Below are positions 1 to 5,439 of a stretch of 5,736 bases of DNA, piece after piece. The stretch comes from Acidimicrobiales bacterium (lineage in GTDB: Bacteria; Actinomycetota; Acidimicrobiia; Acidimicrobiales; Poriferisodaliceae). The notes below the pieces were generated by a model. It was not told the origin of the DNA and made no database searches. It saw nothing but the letters and a program-made list of their open reading frames with translations. The number at the start of each line of letters is the position of its first letter. The stretch's first letter is position 1. Location: assembly GCA_020631315.1 (NCBI GenBank), contig JAHDHM010000239.1, forward strand, positions 1 to 5,736, given 5' to 3'. Both the position numbers and the translations under genes were made by a program.

Positions 1-54
1 GGGTGGGACGGGTGATCCCCGTCCGGCGGGTTCGATTCCCGTCCACCTCCGCCA
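1..54 (+). tRNA. selC: 3' half of a long-variable-arm tRNA, probably tRNA-Sec (partial)
   Basis: Only the 3' part is present; the anticodon lies off the left edge. Seen directly: a 7-bp variable-arm stem (GGACGGG 6-12 with CCCGTCC 18-24), a 5-bp T stem (26-30 with 38-42, one G-T pair) around the loop TTCGATT (31-37), an 8-nt acceptor 3' strand CCACCTCC (43-50), discriminator G51 and an encoded CCA (52-54). A long variable arm limits the choice to Ser, Leu, Tyr or Sec, and the G discriminator favours Ser or Sec. Between the T stem and the discriminator there are eight bases, not seven. That is the 8/5 geometry of bacterial tRNA-Sec, which inserts selenocysteine at UGA codons. tRNA-Ser with an irregular acceptor stem is the alternative. 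The tRNA call is firm; the Sec identity is an inference of good but not decisive strength. Confidence 0.8.
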
Positions 55-100
55 CGGTCTCCGCTCGGCTCGCCCGGCCCCTCACTTCCCCCACGACGTG

Positions 101-114
101 TCCCGAACCGGGAG
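101..114 (+). promoter_or_regulatory. tadA Shine-Dalgarno site inside a small hairpin
   Basis: GGGAG (110-114) lies 6 nt before the GTG at 121 and fixes the tadA start. TCCCG (101-105) and CGGGA (109-113) are perfect complements across a 3-nt loop, so most of the ribosome-binding site could be paired. The rest of the spacer after the tRNA (55-100) is pyrimidine-rich and shows no recognisable promoter hexamers, so the operon may be read through from the tRNA gene or use a promoter I cannot see. The ribosome-binding site is well supported; the hairpin is short and its effect is speculative. Confidence 0.5.
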
Positions 115-120
115 CAGACC

Positions 121-1131
121 GTGGGTGTCTCGACACTGTCCGACGAGGAGTTCAGCGCGCTCGTCTCGGGTCTCCATCGCGCCTCCATCGCCGACGAGGA
201 CGAGTTCGTCGCCACACAGCTCGACGAACTCGCCCCGTGGCTTCCTGCGTCTGACGCCCGTCGTGTGGTCGCTGCGGTGCTCGATCGCCGGACCGGCCTG
301 GGCGAGATCGAGGTGCTGTTGGCCGACGACACCGTCACCGACGTGCTGGTCGACGGCCCGGGAGCGGTGGTCGTGGAGCGTGCCGGCCAGCTGGTCGAGT
401 CGGGGATCGTGCTCGACGCCGAAGGTGTGCGGCTGCTGGTCGACCGAGTGGCCCGACATTGCCGGCCGCGTCCGGAACGGTTGCGCCCGATCGCACATGG
501 TGTGCTGCCGAGTGGAACGAGGGTCACGGTCGTGCTCTCACCGACGGCGCGTCCAGGTCCGGCCGTCGCGTTTCGGCGTCATCGACCCACTGGTTGGACA
601 CTCGAGCAACTGGCCGGGGAGTTCGCAGATCGACTGCGCACCGCCGTCGATCGACGAGAGTCCATCGTCGTGGCAGGTGCCACCGGCTCGGGCAAGACCA
701 GCCTCGTCGCTGCACTTCTGGCGTCGGCAGCACGAGAGCGGCTGGTCGTCGTCGAGGACGTCGCCGAACTTCCTGCCACGGAGGGTGCGTTGCACCTCGA
801 GGCCGACGAGCGGACCGACTTCCGAGAGTTGGTCGCGGCCTCGTTGCGGCTCCGGCCAGATCGGATCGTGGTCGGTGAAGTGCGTGGGGCCGAAGCGGTC
901 GACGTCCTCCACGCGCTGACATCGGGCCACCGCGGTGCGATGACGACCGTGCACGCCAGTGACGGCGCGTCGGCACTGCGCCGGCTCGTCCTGCTGTCAG
1001 GGCAGGCCGACGACCGGGTCGATGCCGGGCTGGTGGCCGAGCACTGGCGCGCCGCGATCGACCTCGTCGTCGTGATGCAACGCCACGCCGACGGCAGTCG
1101 ACGCGTGGCGTCCGTGTGGGAGTGCGACTGA
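121..1131 (+). CDS. tadA: TadA/CpaF-type secretion ATPase of the Tad pilus
   Basis: This 336-aa protein is a cytoplasmic ATPase of the type II/IV secretion superfamily, expected to drive Flp pilin assembly or export through TadB/TadC. Residues 58-90 match the CpaF N-terminal region (GLGEIEVLLAD, then TDVLVDGPGAVVVERAG), and 121-153 match the pre-ATPase segment (LPSGTRVTVVLSP). Walker A is GATGSGKTS at 186-194 with Lys192. The Asp box is VVVEDVAEL at 209-217. Walker B is LRPDRIVVGEVRG at 244-256 with Glu253, and the His box is TTVHAS with His278. All nucleotide-site motifs are intact, so the enzyme should be active. It is at the short end for the family because little precedes the N-terminal domain. 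The GTG start is set by GGGAG 6 nt upstream. The stop overlaps the tadB start by one base. Its equivalent in the helicase/secretion neighbourhood is Rv3659c. Confidence 0.93.
   Translation: MGVSTLSDEEFSALVSGLHRASIADEDEFVATQLDELAPWLPASDARRVVAAVLDRRTGLGEIEVLLADDTVTDVLVDGPGAVVVERAGQLVESGIVLDAEGVRLLVDRVARHCRPRPERLRPIAHGVLPSGTRVTVVLSPTARPGPAVAFRRHRPTGWTLEQLAGEFADRLRTAVDRRESIVVAGATGSGKTSLVAALLASAARERLVVVEDVAELPATEGALHLEADERTDFRELVAASLRLRPDRIVVGEVRGAEAVDVLHALTSGHRGAMTTVHASDGASALRRLVLLSGQADDRVDAGLVAEHWRAAIDLVVVMQRHADGSRRVASVWECD
1118..1122 (+). promoter_or_regulatory. tadB Shine-Dalgarno site that decides the start
   Basis: GGGAG within the last codons of tadA lies 8 nt before the ATG at 1131. This supports 1131 over the in-frame GTG at 1116, which would place the site inside the coding sequence. 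The ATG shares its A with the tadA TGA stop, as expected for translational coupling. Confidence 0.65.
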
Positions 1132-1823
1132 TGGGCCTTCTCGTGCTCGGGGGAACCGCCATCGCTGCGTCGATCGGCGTCATCGGCCTGCGGTGGCTGA
1201 TTCCGGTCGCACTGTTCGTCGTGGGCCTGTCGCCGCTGTGGTGCTGTGCTGCAGTGAACGCCGTCCTCGCGGTGACGGTCTGGGAACAGCTGGCACAGGC
1301 TCGACGCCGTCGTCGCCGAGCCCAGCGCCTTCCCGAGTTCGCCGATGCACTGGCCCGCCGGCTCGAGCGTGGCGAGTCCGTCGACGTCGCGCTGGCCGAG
1401 GCGATCGACGAGGTACCGGGTGCCACGCATGCCGCCGTCGAGTCCGTGGCAGCTCAGCTCGGACGAGGCCGAATCCTGGACTGGAGTGAGATCGAACGCG
1501 CACCCTCGGAGTCCGTGTTGTTGGCCGCGACGTGGCTGGCCGGCGACGATCCGAGTCAGGGCGCCGACGTCATGCGTTCGGCAGCGGCCGTGGCACGAGC
1601 TCGTCGGCTTCGCCGACTCGATGTCGAGGCCCAGGCCGCCGGGGCGCGGGCGTCCTCGGTGGTGATCGCCGCGATCCCCTGGTGTGCTGCGCTGCTCTCC
1701 TGGTTCACGGGTGATCTGTCGCTCGGTGGTCAAGCCGGCCACCTCGTCCTCGGCGCACTGCTGTCGCTGAGCGGTGTGTGCTGGTCGCTGCGGCTCGTGT
1801 CGGCGGTCGAGGTGGATGCATGA
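1131..1823 (+). CDS. tadB: TadB-like pilus membrane platform protein (T2SSF domain)
   Basis: This 230-aa inner-membrane protein probably forms the pilus assembly platform with TadC and contacts TadA. Hydrophobic segments lie at about 2-20, 23-52, 174-193 and 204-222. The cytoplasmic part between them starts with a very basic run (RRRRRRAQ, 58-65), followed by a helical T2SSF region beginning at LPEFADALARRLERGESVDVALAEA (67-91, quoted in pieces: LPEFADALARR, LERGESVDVALAEA). The phrase RGESVDVALA recurs as RGDSVDASLA in TadC, consistent with the two being paralogues. At 230 residues it is short for TadB, carrying one T2SSF copy and little N-terminal extension. I chose the ATG at 1131 for its ribosome-binding site and one-base overlap with tadA; a GTG start at 1116 would add five residues. 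The 3' end overlaps tadC by four bases (ATGA). It corresponds in position to Rv3658c. Confidence 0.85.
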   Translation: MGLLVLGGTAIAASIGVIGLRWLIPVALFVVGLSPLWCCAAVNAVLAVTVWEQLAQARRRRRRAQRLPEFADALARRLERGESVDVALAEAIDEVPGATHAAVESVAAQLGRGRILDWSEIERAPSESVLLAATWLAGDDPSQGADVMRSAAAVARARRLRRLDVEAQAAGARASSVVIAAIPWCAALLSWFTGDLSLGGQAGHLVLGALLSLSGVCWSLRLVSAVEVDA

Positions 1824-2320
1824 CCTGGCTGATGGCGGTGCTGGTGATCGTCGACGTGGCGCGTCGGGCGAGGTCGAGGTCGACACGACAGCCGAGGTCG
1901 CGCCGCCGGCCGGGAACCGCTGACCTCGTGGATCTGCTCCTTCTCGGAGCCAGATCAGGCAGGGATCGGCGAGATGCACTCGAGATCGTGGCGCGCTTCG
2001 GTCGGGCGGAAGTGGCGCCCGCAGCACGCCGGTGTGTGACGCGGCTCGACCGGGGCGACTCGGTCGATGCGTCGCTGGCGCCGCTGCGTGAGCTCGATCC
2101 GGCGCTGGACGTGGTCGTGGCCGTGCTCGGCGCCGCCGGCGAGTCATCGGAGTCGATCGCGCTCGAACTCGGGCGGCTTCGTTCCGACGTCGTGCAGGTC
2201 GATACGGCGACCACAGCCGCTGCGGCCCGACGCATGGCCGTGTGGCAGACCGCGCCGCTGGTGCTGTGCCATCTCCCCGCCGTCGTGGTCGTCGCCGTCG
2301 CGCCGCACGTCGGCTTCTGA
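1820..2320 (+). CDS. tadC: TadC-like pilus membrane platform protein (short T2SSF domain)
   Basis: This 166-aa membrane protein is the likely partner of TadB. A first hydrophobic segment spans about 1-13, followed by a strongly basic linker (14-30), a helical T2SSF-like region (about 33-140) containing RGDSVDASLA (78-87) and GAAGESSESIALELGRL (104-120), and a final membrane segment at about 144-162 (LVLCHLPAVVVVAVAP). The closing LVLCxLPA phrase is typical of the TadC C-terminus. It is much shorter than proteobacterial TadC, mainly because the N-terminal half is reduced. The start is the ATG of an ATGA overlap with the tadB stop, with GAGG 7 nt upstream; an upstream in-frame start at 1778 lacks this support and would lie deep in tadB. 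It matches Rv3657c in gene order. Confidence 0.8.
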   Translation: MTWLMAVLVIVDVARRARSRSTRQPRSRRRPGTADLVDLLLLGARSGRDRRDALEIVARFGRAEVAPAARRCVTRLDRGDSVDASLAPLRELDPALDVVVAVLGAAGESSESIALELGRLRSDVVQVDTATTAAAARRMAVWQTAPLVLCHLPAVVVVAVAPHVGF

Positions 2321-2355
2321 CGGGTGACAGCTCGGACTTCCTCCATCGACAACCT

Positions 2356-2364
2356 GAAGAAGGA
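2356..2364 (+). promoter_or_regulatory. Strong Shine-Dalgarno site for the flp pilin gene
   Basis: GAAGAAGGA ends 7 nt before the ATG at 2372. It is the most purine-rich, closest-to-consensus site in the window and follows the only non-overlapping junction of the operon (51 nt after the tadC stop). It supports 2372 rather than the in-frame GTG at 2324, and fits a product needed in larger amounts than the assembly machinery. Confidence 0.7.
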
Positions 2365-2371
2365 CAGACAC

Positions 2372-2569
2372 ATGATGGAAGACACAGCCGCGCGTTCGAC
2401 ACGCTGGGCGCGTCGGGACGAACGAGGTCAGGCCACGGCCGAATACGCGCTGTTGACCGGGGCGATCGCCCTCGTGGTCGCGTTGGTCGCGGCGTGGGCG
2501 ACGTCGACGGGGAGAGTCGCGGCGTTGCTCGACGCGGTGTTCGACGGGCTGATCCGTGCAGCGGGGTGA
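2372..2569 (+). CDS. flp: Flp-type pilin-like prepilin
   Basis: This 65-aa small prepilin is the likely structural subunit of the Tad/Flp fibre. A 19-residue charged leader (many Arg, Asp and Glu) ends in the processing site RG|QATAEYALL. Cleavage after Gly19 would leave Gln at +1, the conserved Glu24 at +5 and Tyr25 at +6; the Glu-Tyr pair is a hallmark of Flp pilins. A hydrophobic helix follows (about 26-43), then a short tail (RVAALLDAVFDGLIRAAG). Size and motif fit the Rv3656c/DUF4244-like position of the helicase/secretion neighbourhood. Maturation requires a TadV/CpaA-type prepilin peptidase, which is not encoded in the window. The ATG at 2372 is chosen over 2324 because of the strong ribosome-binding site; an ATG at 2375 is also possible. 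The last 14 nt overlap tadE. Confidence 0.85.
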   Translation: MMEDTAARSTRWARRDERGQATAEYALLTGAIALVVALVAAWATSTGRVAALLDAVFDGLIRAAG

Positions 2570-3014
2570 TCGAGGTCAGGCGACCGTCGAGACAGCGCTC
2601 TTGTTGCCGTTCGCGCTCGTGCTCGTGTTCGCCGTGGTCCAGGTCGGCCTCGGTGCCCGCGACCAGCTGCTCGTCACGCACGCTGCCCGCGAGGGTGCAC
2701 GACGGTCAGCGGTCACCGCCGATGTGTCATCGGTGCGAGCCGCGGTCCTCGACGCGGTCGACATCGACGCCGATCGGCTACAGGTCGACGTACGTCGTCG
2801 GGATCGAGTCGGCGGCATCACCACCGTCCGGGTGACGCTCACCGGCCTGACCGAGGCGCCGATCGTCGGTTCCGTGGTGCGCAGTCGCTCGGTCTCGGCT
2901 GAGGCCACGATGCTCGTCGAGGCACGATCACCGCCGTCAGGGGCAGGCGAGACCGAGCACCGAGACAGCGCCCGGTTTGTCGAGCGGCTCGTTGCCGTTG
3001 CCGCACTTCGGTGA
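2556..3014 (+). CDS. tadE: TadE-like minor pseudopilin
   Basis: This 152-aa protein is a predicted minor pilin of the Tad system. It has a very short leader ending at Gly7, then QATVETALLLPFALV with Glu12 at the +5 position, and a hydrophobic helix at about 13-33. The following segment, RDQLLVTHAAREGARRSAV (35-53), is characteristic of TadE proteins. The rest is a mixed region probably exposed outside the membrane. The start is a GTG lying 14 nt inside the flp 3' end; ACGGG about 7 nt upstream is a weak ribosome-binding site, so coupling to flp translation is likely. The last 25 residues (128-152) are encoded antisense to the helicase C-terminus and look unlike a TadE tail, so they may be a recent extension caused by loss of an earlier stop. 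It corresponds in position to Rv3655c. Confidence 0.87.
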   Translation: MQRGDRGQATVETALLLPFALVLVFAVVQVGLGARDQLLVTHAAREGARRSAVTADVSSVRAAVLDAVDIDADRLQVDVRRRDRVGGITTVRVTLTGLTEAPIVGSVVRSRSVSAEATMLVEARSPPSGAGETEHRDSARFVERLVAVAALR

Positions 3015-5231
3015 CACGACGCAGGTCGGGCAGCCGTCCTCACACGTGCAGGTCCCGATGTGGTCTCGAGTCGTCTCGACGAGTCGCCGGATCGCATCGG
3101 TGGCCAGCCGGGTGAGTCCGGCGCCGCCCGGCGTGCCTTCGTGGACGAACACGGTCGGGAACCCGGTGTCGGGGTGGTGAGCGATCGACAGGCCCCCGAC
3201 GTCCCACCGATCGCAGATGGCGAACAGCGGGAGCATGCCGATCAGGGCGTGTTCGGCTGCATGGAGGGAGCCGCCGACGCGTGCCGCGTCGCCGAGCGTC
3301 GCGAGCACGTCGTCGGGCCCCCACGTGAGCCAGAACGCCTCGGTCACGAGTTCGTGCGGCGGCAGTTCGAGGGGTCCGCCGTCGATGACCTTGCCGCGAG
3401 GGTCGGTGACGCGAAACGACGTCACCTGGGAGGTGACCCTGACCGTGCCGTGGTGCACACGTGCGCTCGCCAGATCGAACGAGCGACGTGTGTCGAGCAC
3501 CTCCACGTCGCTGCGGCTGCGCGTACTCGACCGACACGGTCCCCGTTGATCTTCGACGACGCGGGCGATCCGGGCGTCGAGATCGAGATCGACCACGTCG
3601 TACGCGGTGCCTTGGTGGACGTAGCGCGCCCCTTCGTGCACGTTCGTGGGAGCCGACGAGGCGTCGACGGTGCCGATCAGGCGACCGGCGGTCGTCTCGA
3701 TACGTACGGTCGCCGGGTCCCCCGAGCGCAAGCCGATCTGGCGGCCCGGGTGGGTCGAGTCGTCGAAGGCGAGCCGGCCGTTGCGGACCCGGACGAGATC
3801 GGCGCGTGCGAGGTCACAGGCGAGTGAGTCGAGTCCGTCACCCCACCAACGTGCGTCGTCGGGTTCGAGCGGGAGTTCGTGCGCAGCACACGCGAGGTGC
3901 GGCCTGGCGATCACGGGGTTGTCGGGGTTGATCACCACCCGTTCGGACGGACGGTCGACGAGCGCGTTCGGATGCCGCGCGATCCACCCGTCGAGCTGGT
4001 CGTCGCCGAGGACGAGGACCGCGAGCGAGGGTTGGCCACGGCGACCCACGCGCCCGATCTGCTGACGAAACGACGCCAACGTGCCGGGGAACCCGTGGAT
4101 GACGGCGGCGTCGAGTTCGCCGATGTCGACCCCGAGCTCGAGTGCCGAGGTCGAGACGATGCCGTCGACATCACCCGCAGCGATGGCCAACTCGATGCCG
4201 CGCCGCTCTGCGGGGAGGTAGCCGCCGCGGTAGGCCAGCAGTCGGCGGGGCTCACTCAGGTGCCGACGAGCGGCCTCCGCCACGGACTCGGTGGTGGCAC
4301 GCGCCCGAGCGAAGGTGATGGTCCGATGCCCCGCCTCGATCAGTTCGGCGGTCAGCTGTGCGGTGTCCTGCGTGTGGCCGGACCGTGCGCCGTTGACCTG
4401 CCGTGGATCCCAGATGGCGAGGGTCTGCTCGCTCGACGCCGATGCGTCGACGTCGACGACGTGGACGGTGTCGCCGACCAGCTCTGACGCGAGGAGGTCC
4501 GCGTCACCGACCGTTGCGCTCGTGCAGGCGAAGGTCGGATCGCCGCCGTGATGTGCGCTCAGCCGACGCAGGCGGCGGATCACCTGTGCGACGTGCGATC
4601 CGAACACTCCTCGGTACGCGTGGATCTCGTCGAGCACCACGAAGCGGAGGTTGCCGAGCAGCCGGGCCCAGGCGGTGTGGCGGGCTGCGATGGCGGCGTG
4701 GAGCATCTCGGGGTTGGTGACGACGATGCGCGCTTCGCGGCGTGCGAGCTGCCGCGTCGGTACGTCGGCGTCGCCGTCGTAGGCGATCGAGGTGATCTCG
4801 GGCCAGCGCTGGCGCAGACCCTGGAGCTGATCGTGGGCGAGGGCCTTGGTCGGTTGGACGATCAGTGCCGTGGCGGTCGGCACTGCGACGAGCTGCTCGG
4901 CGATCGGTAGCTGGTAGCACAGCGACTTCCCGGAGCCGGTGCCGGTGGAGATGACCGTGTGTCGACCGTGGCGGAGCGCATCGATGGCGGCGACCTGGTG
5001 CTCCCACAGCCCGTCGGGCGCGTGGGGCCGCCACCGGTATTCTGGGAGGGTCGTGGGGGCGACAGCCCCACGACGGCCAGGAAGCGTGGTGGTCCACACG
5101 AGGCGGGGATCACCGGCCCAGCGGTCGAGCGTGGCCGCAGGGTGGGGTGCTGTGGTGCTCTGGGGCCTCTCGGGAGCGCCGGAAGCCGGGTCTGGGGGGA
5201 GATCCCGGAGATCGACGTCGTGGGGAGACAC
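2937..5231 (-). CDS. DEAD/DEAH-box helicase with C-terminal DUF1998/MZB cysteine cluster (Hrq1/MrfA-like)
   Basis: This is a superfamily 2 ATP-dependent DNA helicase of about 764 aa, the length expected for Rv3649-type proteins. Numbered from the GTG at 5231: LWEHQ at 85-89; Walker A GTGSGKS at 97-103; the DEIH box at 201-204; SAT at 238-240; motif V region TSALELGVDIGELD at about 361-374; and motif VI QQIGRVGRRG at 390-399. The C-terminal third ends in a cysteine cluster (728, 730, 734, 737 and 743, in CTCEDGCPTC and SPKCGNGN), as in the metal-binding domain of MrfA and Hrq1. MrfA acts in mitomycin C lesion repair, so a DNA-repair role is inferred. The start is uncertain: no clear ribosome-binding site precedes 5231, and a TTG at 5342 would add 37 residues that resemble intergenic sequence. 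It is convergent with tadE, overlaps its last 78 bp, and has no terminator between them. Confidence 0.92.
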   Translation of the reverse strand: MSPHDVDLRDLPPDPASGAPERPQSTTAPHPAATLDRWAGDPRLVWTTTLPGRRGAVAPTTLPEYRWRPHAPDGLWEHQVAAIDALRHGRHTVISTGTGSGKSLCYQLPIAEQLVAVPTATALIVQPTKALAHDQLQGLRQRWPEITSIAYDGDADVPTRQLARREARIVVTNPEMLHAAIAARHTAWARLLGNLRFVVLDEIHAYRGVFGSHVAQVIRRLRRLSAHHGGDPTFACTSATVGDADLLASELVGDTVHVVDVDASASSEQTLAIWDPRQVNGARSGHTQDTAQLTAELIEAGHRTITFARARATTESVAEAARRHLSEPRRLLAYRGGYLPAERRGIELAIAAGDVDGIVSTSALELGVDIGELDAAVIHGFPGTLASFRQQIGRVGRRGQPSLAVLVLGDDQLDGWIARHPNALVDRPSERVVINPDNPVIARPHLACAAHELPLEPDDARWWGDGLDSLACDLARADLVRVRNGRLAFDDSTHPGRQIGLRSGDPATVRIETTAGRLIGTVDASSAPTNVHEGARYVHQGTAYDVVDLDLDARIARVVEDQRGPCRSSTRSRSDVEVLDTRRSFDLASARVHHGTVRVTSQVTSFRVTDPRGKVIDGGPLELPPHELVTEAFWLTWGPDDVLATLGDAARVGGSLHAAEHALIGMLPLFAICDRWDVGGLSIAHHPDTGFPTVFVHEGTPGGAGLTRLATDAIRRLVETTRDHIGTCTCEDGCPTCVVSPKCGNGNEPLDKPGAVSVLGLACP

Positions 5232-5270
5232 ATCGGAAGTCTCGCAGAGGGCTGTGCCACTCCGGTGTCC

Positions 5271-5330
5271 GATCGCGCGAAAACCCTCGATCAGAGGTTG
5301 AGGTTGAGGTTCATTTGCATCCGCGCGATC
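5271..5330. repeat. 9-bp inverted repeat enclosing the hexamer array
   Basis: GATCGCGCG (5271-5279) and CGCGCGATC (5322-5330) are perfect reverse complements separated by 42 bp. The right arm falls in the spacer of the proposed whiB promoter, so a protein bound to both arms could affect transcription. The arms are GC-rich, which raises the odds of chance; it could also lie inside the helicase coding region if that gene starts at 5342. Confidence 0.45.
5294..5311. repeat. Three tandem copies of GAGGTT
   Basis: The hexamer GAGGTT occurs three times head to tail without mismatch (AACCTC on the other strand), just upstream of the proposed whiB -35 element. It could be an activator-binding array or a slippage-prone microsatellite. 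If the helicase began at TTG 5342, it would encode a Pro-Gln repeat near the N-terminus (EPQPQPL), which is atypical and supports the shorter helicase. Confidence 0.6.
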
Positions 5331-5343
5331 CCTGCTCCACAAT
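5315..5343 (+). promoter_or_regulatory. Candidate sigma-70-type promoter for whiB
   Basis: TTGCAT (5315-5320) and CACAAT (5338-5343) are separated by 17 bp, the optimal spacing for a housekeeping sigma factor. Each hexamer matches consensus at four positions. Transcription would start near 5350, giving a leader of about 90 nt before whiB that includes the inverted repeat at 5361-5382. An alternative -10, TGTAAT at 5352-5357, lacks a good -35. This is pattern matching only. Confidence 0.4.
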
Positions 5344-5360
5344 CTCGTTCTTGTAATTAC

Positions 5361-5382
5361 TCACGCGTCATCTCGCGCGTGA
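5361..5382. promoter_or_regulatory. Inverted repeat in the whiB leader, operator or hairpin candidate
   Basis: TCACGCG (5361-5367) and CGCGTGA (5376-5382) form a perfect 7-bp inverted repeat with an 8-bp spacer, a geometry common for dimeric regulators. The same bases carry an 11-bp direct repeat with one mismatch (CGCGTCATCTC 5364-5374 and CGCGTGATCTC 5376-5386). The palindrome GTAATTAC (5353-5360) abuts the left arm. It could act as a DNA operator between the divergent genes or as an RNA hairpin in the whiB leader. Confidence 0.45.
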
Positions 5383-5427
5383 TCTCAGCTCTCGTCGCGG
5401 CGCCCTCCACCGCCTGCAGACACGCTC

Positions 5428-5433
5428 CTGGAG
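5428..5433 (+). promoter_or_regulatory. whiB Shine-Dalgarno site preceding a TTG start
   Basis: CTGGAG lies 6 nt before TTG at 5440. No ATG or GTG is in frame between it and the conserved cysteine region, so this site decides the unusual start codon. Confidence 0.65.
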
Positions 5434-5439
5434 CCAACT

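Noticed and set aside
1..120. tRNA 3' end as an attachment site for an integrated element
   Set aside because: No integrase gene and no second copy of the tRNA 3' sequence is present in the window; the downstream genes are a conserved chromosomal neighbourhood.
98..919. Plus-strand 273-codon frame overlapping tadA
   Set aside because: It is out of frame with tadA, which carries all ATPase motifs; the product is Ser/Arg/Pro-rich with no domain.
579..2681. Minus-strand open frame of 700 codons opposite tadA-tadE
   Set aside because: It is antisense to five recognisable genes and its product is a low-complexity Arg/Ser/Pro/Thr-rich protein with no motif, as expected from GC-rich codon periodicity.
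2980..3000. CGAG-CGG-CTCG hairpin near the tadE end as a terminator
   Set aside because: The stem is only 4 bp, no T-run follows, and it lies inside both coding sequences.
3060..4487. Plus-strand open frames (255 and 202 codons) opposite the helicase
   Set aside because: They mirror the helicase codons, have no independent ribosome-binding site or family motif, and the helicase on the other strand is unmistakable.
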